A program made the position numbers and the translations under genes. Of a stretch of 33,184 nucleotides of DNA, positions 8,994 to 17,132 are shown one piece after another. The stretch spans positions 1 through 33,184 of the forward strand of contig SLTG01000070.1 of assembly GCA_007130045.1 (NCBI GenBank), read 5' to 3'. Origin of the DNA: Opitutales bacterium. Lineage in GTDB: Bacteria; Verrucomicrobiota; Verrucomicrobiia; Opitutales; T3Sed10-336. The stretch's first letter is position 1. The number at the start of each line of letters is the position of its first letter. The notes beneath the pieces were generated by a model that was given only the letters and a program-made list of their open reading frames with translations, was not told where the DNA came from and searched no databases.

Positions 8994-10958
8994 ATGGTAA
9001 AAAAGAAGACCGCGAGAAACTGGAGCATCCAGAAATCCCAGGAACTCTATGGCTTCGAGCGCTGGGGCAACGGCAACTTTTCGGTGGATTCACGGGGATG
9101 CGTGCAGGTGAAGCCGTTGGGCGACCAACGGTGTATTCGCGTTCTGGACGTAATCCAGGAGGCCCGCGGCAAGGGCCTGCGCGCGCCCCTCCTGATCCGC
9201 TTCCAGGACCTCCTGCGGCAGCGGGTCGAGCAAATCAATAAGGCGTTTGAGACGGCGATAAAGGAAGAGAAGTATGACGGGGTGTATCGAGGGGTGTTCC
9301 CCATCAAGGTGAATCAGATGCGGGAAGTCGTCGAGGAAATCATCGACGCCGGCGAGCCGTTCGGGTTCGGCCTCGAAGCGGGCAGCAAACCGGAGCTCAT
9401 GATCGCCCTGGCGATCCACTACGACCCGAACTCGCTCCTGATCTGCAACGGCTACAAGGACGAGGAGTACATCCGCCTCGCAATGCTCGGTTCGAAGTTG
9501 GGCAAGAAGATCATTCTAGTCATCGAGCAGGTCTCCGAAGTCGAACCGATCATTCGCCTCGCCCGAGAGTACGATACCGTTCCCATCATCGGGATCCGCG
9601 TCAAACTCTTGAGCCGGGGGGAAGGCAAGTGGGCGACCTCCACCGGCGATCAATCCAAGTTCGGCCTGAACACAACGCAGATCCTCAGCACCTGCCACAA
9701 ATTGCGCGAAGCCGGAATGGAGAACGCCCTTCAACTCCTTCACTTTCACATCGGCTCCCAGGTCCCGAACATCATCACGATCAAGAACGCGGTCGTCGAA
9801 GCCGGCCGCTTTTACTGCCAACTCGTGAAGCTCGGGTTTCCGATGGGCTTCATCGACGTCGGCGGCGGCCTGGGAATCGACTACGACGGCAGTCGTTCGA
9901 ATTTCGAGAGTTCGATGAACTACTCGATGGAGGAATACGCGCGCGACATTGTCTTCAACATCCGGGAAGTCTGCGCCTCCGCCGAAGTTCCAGTTCCGGA
10001 CATCGTCTCCGAAAGCGGACGAGCGATTGTCGCGCCCCACTCCATGCTCGTGGTGGAAGTCTTCGAGCGGATCACCAAGACCGATGACTCGCTCGCACGA
10101 AAACCGGCGGGGCAGTCTCACCCGATTATCGACGAACTCGAACACATCCTTAAGAGCAAACGCCGCTACAGCCAGTTGGAGCGCTTCCACGACGCGCTCC
10201 AGAAGAAAGAGGAAGCCTACTCGCTTTTCAATCACGGTTATCTCGATCTGGAAAACCGCGCGTACGCGGAGAACCTCTTCTGGAAAATCTGCCAGACGAT
10301 CGACGCCGAATTGACGGAAACCGCCTACCATCCGGAGGAATTGTTCGAGCTCAAGAAAATGCTGGCCGATCAGTACGTCTGCAACTTCTCCGTTTTTCAG
10401 TCCCTGCTCGACCACTGGGCGTTCAACCAGCTCTTTCCGATCACGCCCCTGCACCGCCTCAAGGAACGCCCCGACGTCAACGCGGTGCTCGTCGATATCA
10501 CCTGCGACAGCGACGGGAAGATTTCGCACTTCATCGACCTGGAGGACGTCAAGGAGTACCTTCCACTCCACTCCCTCAATGACAAGCCCTACTACATCGG
10601 CGTGTTTCTTACCGGAGCCTACCAGGACATCATGGGCGATCTTCACAACCTGTTCGGACGCGTCAACGAGGTCCATGTCTTCCTCGAGGACGACGAAGAG
10701 GACGGTTATTACATCGAACAGACCATCCGCGGCAACCCGATCTCGGAAATTCTCGAGCTCATCCAGTACAAGGAGAACGACCTGCTTCGTTCCATGAAGC
10801 GCCAGATCGACCGGGCGACGCGCAAGAACCAGGTCAAGCCTCGGCAGGGAACCCGTCTGCTCGACTTCTACGAGGACCTCATCCGAAGCAAGACATACCT
10901 CAACATCGAACAGGAACCGAAGAAGAAATCGACGCGACGCGCCCGTACCGGGAAATGA
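8994..10958 (+). CDS. speA: Biosynthetic arginine decarboxylase
   Basis: PLP enzyme that decarboxylates arginine to agmatine, the first step of one route to putrescine and other polyamines. The 654-residue product is close to E. coli SpeA (658). The PLP-binding lysine is Lys105 in GVFPIKVNQ. Further fold-III signatures are LLHFHIGSQV, FIDVGGGLGIDYDGS and ESGRAIVAPHSMLVVEVF. The C-terminal region (VDITCDSDGKISHFID, GAYQDIMGDLHNLFGRVNEVHV) matches the family. I chose the ATG at 8994; a TTG 13 codons upstream at 8955 gives an atypical arginine-rich start. Neither has a clear ribosome binding site. No agmatine-processing gene is nearby in the window. Confidence 0.97.
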   Translation: MVKKKTARNWSIQKSQELYGFERWGNGNFSVDSRGCVQVKPLGDQRCIRVLDVIQEARGKGLRAPLLIRFQDLLRQRVEQINKAFETAIKEEKYDGVYRGVFPIKVNQMREVVEEIIDAGEPFGFGLEAGSKPELMIALAIHYDPNSLLICNGYKDEEYIRLAMLGSKLGKKIILVIEQVSEVEPIIRLAREYDTVPIIGIRVKLLSRGEGKWATSTGDQSKFGLNTTQILSTCHKLREAGMENALQLLHFHIGSQVPNIITIKNAVVEAGRFYCQLVKLGFPMGFIDVGGGLGIDYDGSRSNFESSMNYSMEEYARDIVFNIREVCASAEVPVPDIVSESGRAIVAPHSMLVVEVFERITKTDDSLARKPAGQSHPIIDELEHILKSKRRYSQLERFHDALQKKEEAYSLFNHGYLDLENRAYAENLFWKICQTIDAELTETAYHPEELFELKKMLADQYVCNFSVFQSLLDHWAFNQLFPITPLHRLKERPDVNAVLVDITCDSDGKISHFIDLEDVKEYLPLHSLNDKPYYIGVFLTGAYQDIMGDLHNLFGRVNEVHVFLEDDEEDGYYIEQTIRGNPISEILELIQYKENDLLRSMKRQIDRATRKNQVKPRQGTRLLDFYEDLIRSKTYLNIEQEPKKKSTRRARTGK

Positions 10959-10974
10959 GTTCGGACCGGGTCGC

Positions 10975-11008
10975 CGCGGCATGTCATCGGCGAAGCGCCG
11001 ATGCCGCG
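10975..11008 (+). terminator. Stem-loop downstream of speA
   Basis: The arms CATCGGCG (10985-10992) and CGCCGATG (10996-11003) pair perfectly around a three-base AAG loop. The stem continues after a five-base bulge with CGCGG (10975-10979) pairing to CCGCG (11004-11008). It starts 17 bases after the speA stop. A short T-rich run (ATTGTTTT) follows about 15 bases later. A speA terminator is the simplest reading. Confidence 0.6.
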
Positions 11009-11188
11009 AATCCCGCACCCGTATTGTTTTCCGAAAACCTGGCGACGGGGAGTATATTCCGAAGGTCCGGGGGAAGACGGTCGCTCCAGGGCGTGTCTCT
11101 CGGAAAAACCGCGCCTGAACGACCGGGCGCGTTCTCATACGGACGGGATTGCATCCCCAGTCGAATTCACATAGAGTCACTCAAAATA

Positions 11189-11219
11189 AAGGCGTTCCAC
11201 CGGTCCGGTGGAACGCCTT
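11189..11219. repeat. Perfect inverted repeat, 15-base arms, before PAC2 gene
   Basis: AAGGCGTTCCACCGG (11189-11203) is the exact reverse complement of 11205-11219, with one base between. On the minus strand the hairpin is followed by TTTATTTT and looks like an intrinsic terminator, but I see no minus-strand gene ending here. On the plus strand it sits 30 bases before the PAC2 start codon with no T run. It may block antisense or read-through transcription, or act in the leader of the downstream gene. Confidence 0.85.
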
Positions 11220-11249
11220 CAACTCACCGGAATCCTTCCCGCCCAATCA

Positions 11250-12215
11250 ATGAATCTCAAGATCCACAAAGAAATCAAAGACCAGGTCAAGGCGCCGCTC
11301 CTTCTCGCGGGTTGGCCGGGGATGGGAAACGTCGGGCTCGGTGCCGTGAACTACCTGCGCAGGAAACTGGATGCCGAGCTGTTTGCCGAGCTGGACATGA
11401 GCGAGCTCTTCGCGCCGGAGGCCGTGGTGGTAAAGGAAGGCGTTGCGCGCACATTCTCCGACCTGCCGACCCATAAATTTTATTACTGTCCCCACCCGGA
11501 GTTGCTGATCTCCGAGAGCACCGCGCAGATCGGGGGTCCGGGCGGCGTCGGTGTAATGAGCAAAATGCTCGATCTCGCCGAACAGTTGAAGGTGCGGACG
11601 ATCTACACCGGAGCCGCCTTTGCCATGCCCACGGGGCACCGGGAACCGGTGCGGCTTCTCTGCGCGGCCACGCGCGTCTCCGTCCGCGACTCGTTGACCG
11701 CCCACGGCGTGGAGATCCTTTCCGAAGGGCAAATCTCGGGAATGAACGGCCTCCTGCTCGGATTCGCCGGTCTTCGCGAGTTCGAGGCGGCCTGTCTGCT
11801 TGCAACCATGCCCCAATACGCCGTGAACCTGCCGAACCCGAAGTCCTCATGCGAGATTCTTCGGATCCTTCAACGGCTGCTCGATGCGGAGATCGACATG
11901 AGCGAAATCAACAGTGCGGTGGAACGGATCGACAAAATGATGGAGGAAATCGAGGCGCAGATCCGAACCGCCTTCTCCCAGATGGAGCCGGAACAGGAAC
12001 ACGAGGAGGAATTGGGGAAAGTCGAAGAGGAAAAGATCCCCCAATACGTCATGCAGAAAATCGACCGGCTTTTCTCGGAAGTCGAACGTACGCGGTCGCA
12101 GGATAAGGCGACCGAACTGAAGAAGGAACTCGACAAATGGAATCTCTACCGCTTTTACGAGGACCGCTTTCTCAACGTCTTCCGGAAGCGGCAGGAAGAC
12201 GAAGAGGACAAATGA
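11250..12215 (+). CDS. PAC2-family (proteasome assembly chaperone-like) protein
   Basis: The 321-residue product belongs to the PAC2 family (formerly DUF75), named for eukaryotic proteasome assembly chaperone 2 and widespread in archaea and some bacteria. Family signatures are GWPGMGNVG at 21-29, IGGPGGVGVMSKM near 94-106, GQISGMNGLLLG at 160-171 and NPKSSCEILRIL near 197-207. Residues from about 211 on form a charged, probably helical tail with a glutamate-rich stretch (about 245-262), longer than the core domain needs. I chose the ATG at 11250; a GTG at 11208 lies inside the hairpin. No proteasome subunit or ATPase gene is in the window, so a proteasome role cannot be inferred. Function in this organism is unknown. 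Confidence 0.85.
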   Translation: MNLKIHKEIKDQVKAPLLLAGWPGMGNVGLGAVNYLRRKLDAELFAELDMSELFAPEAVVVKEGVARTFSDLPTHKFYYCPHPELLISESTAQIGGPGGVGVMSKMLDLAEQLKVRTIYTGAAFAMPTGHREPVRLLCAATRVSVRDSLTAHGVEILSEGQISGMNGLLLGFAGLREFEAACLLATMPQYAVNLPNPKSSCEILRILQRLLDAEIDMSEINSAVERIDKMMEEIEAQIRTAFSQMEPEQEHEEELGKVEEEKIPQYVMQKIDRLFSEVERTRSQDKATELKKELDKWNLYRFYEDRFLNVFRKRQEDEEDK

Positions 12216-12226
12216 AGGATGAATTG

Positions 12227-12253
12227 CCGGGTTCCGCGAACAGGTTAACCCGG
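12227..12253. terminator. Stem-loop between convergent PAC2 and smc genes
   Basis: CCGGGTT (12227-12233) pairs with AACCCGG (12247-12253) across a 13-base loop, 11 bases after the PAC2 stop. A second weak palindrome, GCGAAC/GTTCGC, lies at 12278-12291. The region separates two genes that face each other, so bidirectional termination is likely, although no T run is present. Confidence 0.45.
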
Positions 12254-12314
12254 TGAACCTCGCTTATAAGATAGGATGCGAACCAGTTCGCGAAGCCTCC
12301 TCCGCATACTTCGA

Positions 12315-15300
12315 CTACGTGTAAGCGGGGGCTGCGGCGGCTTTTTCGGGTTCCGGTTTTTGCATCTCGCTGTTGAAACGCATCGAGACGACCTTCGAAA
12401 CGCCTTTCTCCTCCATCGTCACTCCGAATATCGCCTGGGCTTCGGAGATGGTACGTTTGTTGTGGGTGATGATCAGGAACTGCGACTCGCGGGTGAATTC
12501 CTTGAGCATGCCGGTGAACCGTCCGATGTTCGCTTCGTCGAGCGGGGCGTCCAACTCGTCGAGCACGCAGAAGGGGCTCGGTTTGACCATGTAAATGGCG
12601 AATAGGAGTGCCACGGCGGTCATGGTTTTCTGTCCGCCCGAAAGGAGGACGATTCCCTTGAGCTTCGTTCCGGGCGGCTGGGCGACAATATCGATACCCG
12701 CTTCGAGCGGATCCTCGGCTTCAAGCAATTCGAGTGTGGCCTTTCCGCCCCCAAAGAGCTTCTCAAAGGTGTAGGCAAAATTCTTTTTGATCTGTTCGAA
12801 TATCTCCTTGAACTGCACCGTCGAGCGCTCGTTGATGTCGTCGATCGCACGGAGAAGCTCGTCGCGCGACTCGACGAGGTCGGCGTGCTGCCCGGCGAGG
12901 AATTCGTGGCGCTCCTTGAGTTCGGCGTACTCCTCGATCGCTACCAGATTGACCGGCCCCATTGACTGAATACGGCTGCGCGCCGCCTCGATCTCCTTTT
13001 TCACGGATTCCCAATCGGTGTCTTCGATGGCCTTGCGGTCCTCGTCGGTCATGGGCGGACGCGCCTCGGTTTTCTTTTTCTTCTTCTTCCCGGCTTCCTC
13101 GCTGTCTTCGTCGTCGTCGAGGTCGAGCGGATGCGAACCGCCTGGATCATCCTCCGCCCGCCAGAGGCACTCCTGCCAATCGACCTCGGGAAGGTTGATC
13201 CCGTATTCGCGGTGAATCTCCTCGAGCAGGTACTCGCGACGCGACCGCTGTTCGGCCTGCTTGATCTGGAGCCGGTTCAGCTCGCTTCGGCGTCGATCAA
13301 TCTGAATGCGCTCGTCGTGCAGCGCTTTTTCTTTCGATGAAATGGTTTCTTCGACCGCGGCGTATTCCCCGCGCACGGTTTCGACTCTCGCCTGGGCCTC
13401 CGTCAGTTCGCCTTCCAGCTTGCCGCCGCGTTCCTGCTGGGACGCATGTTCCTCTTCAAGCGATGCAATCTGCTCGCCAAGCCGCTCTATCTCCTGCCGG
13501 CGGTGGGTTATGCCATTGCGCAGTTCCTGGGTCTTGCTTTCCATTTCGCTCAGGCCGCGATCGAGCATTTCGAGGCGCTGCCTTTTCTGGGCGAGATCGA
13601 AGCGCGCTTCGGATAGTTTTTCCTTTTCGTCTTCGAGTTGCTTGCGCGTCTCCTGGATGCGGGTTTCCGCCGCGGAAATGGTTTCCTTCTGTTTGGCAAA
13701 GCGGGCTTCGGTCTCCTCGAGGCCGGCGTTCAGAGATTCAAACTCCTGCTGGGCGGCGGCTCGTTGCTCGCGAAGCTTTTCCAGGTCGCTCTCCAATCGC
13801 GCTTTTCGGTTCACGGTTTCCTCTCGCGCGCGTTCGGCACTCTGGTACTCGGCGCCGAGCGAACTGCGTTTCCCGTCCGCCTCCCGGACCGCCTCGTGCG
13901 CGGCTTCCACCGCCTTTTCGGCTTCGTCGAGTTTCTCGTGGAGCGCCTCGGCTTCCTCCTTCAAACGGGAATGCGCCTTCTGCTCCTCCGCGACATCGGC
14001 CTGGATCTCCTGGATCTCGGCTTCCCGCTGAAGGATGGAATTCTGCTTGCCCTTTCGGTAGCCGCCGAAAACGAGCCCGCGCCGATCGATCAACTCGCCC
14101 TTCTTCGTGACGACATGAAGGAAATCGAACTCCCGGTTCGCCTCCCAGTACTCGAAAAACTCGGCCGCGGTGTCCGCGCAGTAACTGCTTCCCAAAAGGC
14201 TCTTGAGCGGATGCACACCGCCGTCCTCCTCATCCTCAACGGTGAACAATTCGCCGGCGGGCATCAGGAACGGCGGCAACTGCCCCGAAGCGCCGGCGCC
14301 GGTCGAGGCGCCGTTGACCGAAAACTGCAAACAGGCTTTGCCGAGCTTCTGCTGATCCAGCACCTCGACGATCGTCTGGGCCGTGTCGGGATCGGAAACA
14401 GCCACCGAATCGATCGCCGAACCGAGCAACATCTCCAGGGCTTCGGCGTAACCGGCCTTGACCTGGATATTGCGCGTGACGGGATAAAACTCCTTATCGC
14501 CGGGAAGCGCGTGATCGAGTTTCCCCTGCAACAATGCCTTGGCCCCTTCGCTGAAACCTTCGAGTTTTTCCTGGAGCTGCTGGAGAAGCCGAAGCCTCGC
14601 ATTGTTCTGCGCAAGCGAGCGGTCAACCGTCTGAATCTCCGTCTGTTTCCGGCGGTAAGTCTCGCGGTTTCGGGCGACCTGTTCCCGCGCGTTTTCAAGC
14701 TTCTCCTTGGCGGCGGAGTGGGCGGTGGCGGCGCTCTCCATCTCCGACTTCAGGCGTGACAGGTTCTCATCGGCCTCGCTCTCCTCCACCGCGAGGGAAG
14801 CGATCTCTTCGGTGATGCCCGAGGCGCGCACCTCGCCGGATTTCAGGTTGAGCTCAAATTCGTTTTTCTTTGAACGCAGGCGGGTGACGTCACTTTCGGC
14901 GCGCTGGAGATTGTGCTTCTCGGCGCCAAGCTGCTCTTCCTCATCGTTGAGGCGTTGCTGAATCCGCTGAACGGCCTCATTTTGTTCCTGGAAGACGCGA
15001 TCGGAGCCGACCACGACATCCCGCTGCTCCTCCTTTGTCTTCGCGTTTCCCGCCGCTTCACGCGTTGTGTCCTCGAGTTCGCCTTCCATGCGTTTGATCT
15101 CTCGGCGGGCCTCGGCCAGGCGGTCGGAGAAATCGTCCTTGCGGGCCTCCGCCAGGCGCGCGGCGTTCACGGCCTGTTCCCGCTGGGACCGGAGATCGAA
15201 AACGGCCTGTTGCACCTGCTGGAGTTTTTCGTTGAGACGGCTTCGCTCGGCCTTTTGCTCCTCGACGGACGCCTCATCCTTGTCGAGCTTCGCGGCCTCC

Positions 15301-16070
15301 GCCTCAACCTCCGCCTCCAATTCCTTGATCTTGTGGTCCATCTCGTCGAGGACCTCCACCAGGCGGCTGTACTGGCACCCGTTGTAGGCAAGGTCGAGTT
15401 TTTCGAGGCGGTGACGGATCTTCTTGTATCGGAGCGCCTTGCTCGCCTGGCGGCGGAGGCTGTTGATCTGGCGCCGCACTTCATCGAGAACGTCCGTCAG
15501 GCGGGCAAGATTCGCTTCGACCAGCTTGAGCTTGTTCAGGGCCTCTTTGCGTTGGCTCTTGTACTTGGTGATGCCGGCGGCCTCCTCGAAAATCGCCCGC
15601 CGTTCGACCGGGTTGGAGGACAGAATCTGGTCGATTTGTCCCTGCGCCATGATCGAATAGGATGAACGCCCGATGCCGGTATCCATGAAAATGCGCTGGA
15701 TATCCTTGAGGCGGCAGGCCTTGCCGTTCAGAGAGTAGTCGCTTTGCCCATCGCGCGAAACGCGCCGGCAAATCTCCACCTCATGATAGGAATCCCCGAG
15801 CAGCGTTTCGCATTCGGTGAAAACCAGGGCGACCTCGCAGAGCTGGACCGGCTTGCGCTGGTCGGTTCCCTCGAAAATGACATCCTGCATCTTGCCGCCG
15901 CGCAACGCTTTGGCGCTCTGTTCGCCGAGAACCCAGCGAATGGCGTCGGCGATGTTGCTCTTTCCGCAGCCGTTTGGACCGACGATTGCCGTCACCCCGG
16001 AATCGAACGACAGCCGCGTCGGGTCGGCAAAGCTCTTGAAACCGTTTACTTTGAGTTCTCGAAGGTACAT
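12315..16070 (-). CDS. smc: Chromosome segregation protein SMC
   Basis: ATP-driven chromosome-organising protein that dimerises through its hinge and works with ScpA and ScpB. The 1251-residue product starts MYLRELKVNGFKSFAD with Walker A GPNGCGKS at 31-38. Two long coiled coils flank a hinge at roughly 500-680 (GYAEALEMLLGSAIDSVAV). The C-terminal head has the signature LSGGQK at 1143-1148 and a Walker B of FCVLDELDAPLDEAN type. It is longer than typical bacterial SMC. The excess includes a hydrophilic insert near the end of the second coil, where an acidic run (about 981-992) meets six lysines (995-1000). The signature has Gln where most bacterial SMCs have Glu. The start lies 24 bases after opcA, so smc appears to end a yraN-zwf-opcA-smc operon. 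Confidence 0.97.
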   Translation of the reverse strand: MYLRELKVNGFKSFADPTRLSFDSGVTAIVGPNGCGKSNIADAIRWVLGEQSAKALRGGKMQDVIFEGTDQRKPVQLCEVALVFTECETLLGDSYHEVEICRRVSRDGQSDYSLNGKACRLKDIQRIFMDTGIGRSSYSIMAQGQIDQILSSNPVERRAIFEEAAGITKYKSQRKEALNKLKLVEANLARLTDVLDEVRRQINSLRRQASKALRYKKIRHRLEKLDLAYNGCQYSRLVEVLDEMDHKIKELEAEVEAEAAKLDKDEASVEEQKAERSRLNEKLQQVQQAVFDLRSQREQAVNAARLAEARKDDFSDRLAEARREIKRMEGELEDTTREAAGNAKTKEEQRDVVVGSDRVFQEQNEAVQRIQQRLNDEEEQLGAEKHNLQRAESDVTRLRSKKNEFELNLKSGEVRASGITEEIASLAVEESEADENLSRLKSEMESAATAHSAAKEKLENAREQVARNRETYRRKQTEIQTVDRSLAQNNARLRLLQQLQEKLEGFSEGAKALLQGKLDHALPGDKEFYPVTRNIQVKAGYAEALEMLLGSAIDSVAVSDPDTAQTIVEVLDQQKLGKACLQFSVNGASTGAGASGQLPPFLMPAGELFTVEDEEDGGVHPLKSLLGSSYCADTAAEFFEYWEANREFDFLHVVTKKGELIDRRGLVFGGYRKGKQNSILQREAEIQEIQADVAEEQKAHSRLKEEAEALHEKLDEAEKAVEAAHEAVREADGKRSSLGAEYQSAERAREETVNRKARLESDLEKLREQRAAAQQEFESLNAGLEETEARFAKQKETISAAETRIQETRKQLEDEKEKLSEARFDLAQKRQRLEMLDRGLSEMESKTQELRNGITHRRQEIERLGEQIASLEEEHASQQERGGKLEGELTEAQARVETVRGEYAAVEETISSKEKALHDERIQIDRRRSELNRLQIKQAEQRSRREYLLEEIHREYGINLPEVDWQECLWRAEDDPGGSHPLDLDDDEDSEEAGKKKKKKTEARPPMTDEDRKAIEDTDWESVKKEIEAARSRIQSMGPVNLVAIEEYAELKERHEFLAGQHADLVESRDELLRAIDDINERSTVQFKEIFEQIKKNFAYTFEKLFGGGKATLELLEAEDPLEAGIDIVAQPPGTKLKGIVLLSGGQKTMTAVALLFAIYMVKPSPFCVLDELDAPLDEANIGRFTGMLKEFTRESQFLIITHNKRTISEAQAIFGVTMEEKGVSKVVSMRFNSEMQKPEPEKAAAAPAYT

Positions 16071-16094
16071 GCTTTGCGCGTGGCAGGATTCCTA

Positions 16095-17105
16095 TCAGAA
16101 GAAGAACGCTTCCGCCAACTCGAATTCGAGAGAAAGCAGACGAATGGACATCGGCAAGGCCAATTCGTCGCGATCCAGTTTCGCCTCGATAATGCCGTGG
16201 TTTTTCTCGAAATCCGCCTTCCAGTATAAGAATCGTTGGTCCGCGTAATCGCACCGCAACTGAAACGGAAAGTCGTCTCCCGCGCCGGCCGGCGAGAGCC
16301 TGAACGACTCCGGGATTTCTCCGTTTCCGCCCGATACAGCTATGCACGATTCCAGGCGGCTTCGAAACCAATCGAGCAGGACGCGCGCTTCGGCGCCGTG
16401 TCCCGGATCATGGCGGATCTCCACGGATTCGAGTCCGTCACAGATACGCGCGGGATTGAAGCTGCTAAGGAATTGCCCGATGGACTGGCGCGCGGGAAGG
16501 AGGCGTGCGTTGACCAGATCCCGGATCCGCTCCGGATGAGGCCACTCGAGTTCGGCGGCCTCCGGGGTTTCCAACCCGGAATCGTAAACGATTCGCTTGC
16601 AGTCTTTCAGAAACGAGAGATAACGGCTCGCGTTCCGTGCGGTGGAGAACCGGTGAAACCAGTAATAGGTGGGCAAATCGTTTTCGAGCAGGATCGAAAC
16701 CTGGTTTTCCAGGAAGCCCGTGCTTTCGCGCGGATAGGCCAGGATCAGTGCCTCGCAACACGCCTTCTCCCGCTGGGTTTTGCCGACGTAGCATTCGGCA
16801 AAAAGTTTTAACGTCATCAGTGTGTCCGGGCGGTCGGTCTCCTCGGGGCAGAGAACGACAATCCGGCACGGATAGCGTTGCGCGAACCTCAACGCTCCCG
16901 AAAACCTCCCCCTCGCGTCCTCCGCCGTCGTTCCGCGTCCCAGGTGAATGATCAGGTTCATTTGGGAAGCGCGGAATTCCTTGGGCTCCCCGCTGCCGAT
17001 GTCCGGAACCCCCTCCCACATGGTGGCGAGCCTGTCCTGAACCTCCGATACCGGAACCTCCTGCCCGGGAAGGGCTGAGAAAATACTCTGCTGACCCGCG
17101 CTCAT
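16095..17105 (-). CDS. opcA: Glucose-6-phosphate dehydrogenase assembly protein OpcA
   Basis: OpcA activates or assembles glucose-6-phosphate dehydrogenase in cyanobacteria and is found beside zwf in actinobacteria. The 336-residue product shows the expected layout. An N-terminal domain includes SQMNLIIHLGRG and PCRIVVLCPEE, a central region includes LPTYYWFHR and KRIVYDSGLE, and the C-terminal half includes LEWPHPERIRDLVNARLLPARQSIGQFL. It lies 27 bases downstream of zwf on the same strand, which strongly supports the assignment. Individual catalytic motifs are not expected because OpcA is an effector. The ATG at 17105 is the natural start. Confidence 0.88.
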   Translation of the reverse strand: MSAGQQSIFSALPGQEVPVSEVQDRLATMWEGVPDIGSGEPKEFRASQMNLIIHLGRGTTAEDARGRFSGALRFAQRYPCRIVVLCPEETDRPDTLMTLKLFAECYVGKTQREKACCEALILAYPRESTGFLENQVSILLENDLPTYYWFHRFSTARNASRYLSFLKDCKRIVYDSGLETPEAAELEWPHPERIRDLVNARLLPARQSIGQFLSSFNPARICDGLESVEIRHDPGHGAEARVLLDWFRSRLESCIAVSGGNGEIPESFRLSPAGAGDDFPFQLRCDYADQRFLYWKADFEKNHGIIEAKLDRDELALPMSIRLLSLEFELAEAFFF

Positions 17106-17132
17106 ACTCGTGGAAACATTCTCATGCCGTTC

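Noticed and set aside
9516-11180. A 554-codon minus-strand open frame across speA
   Set aside because: Antisense shadow of speA. I also considered whether the inverted repeat at 11189-11219 could belong to it, but the repeat lies upstream, not downstream, of this frame.
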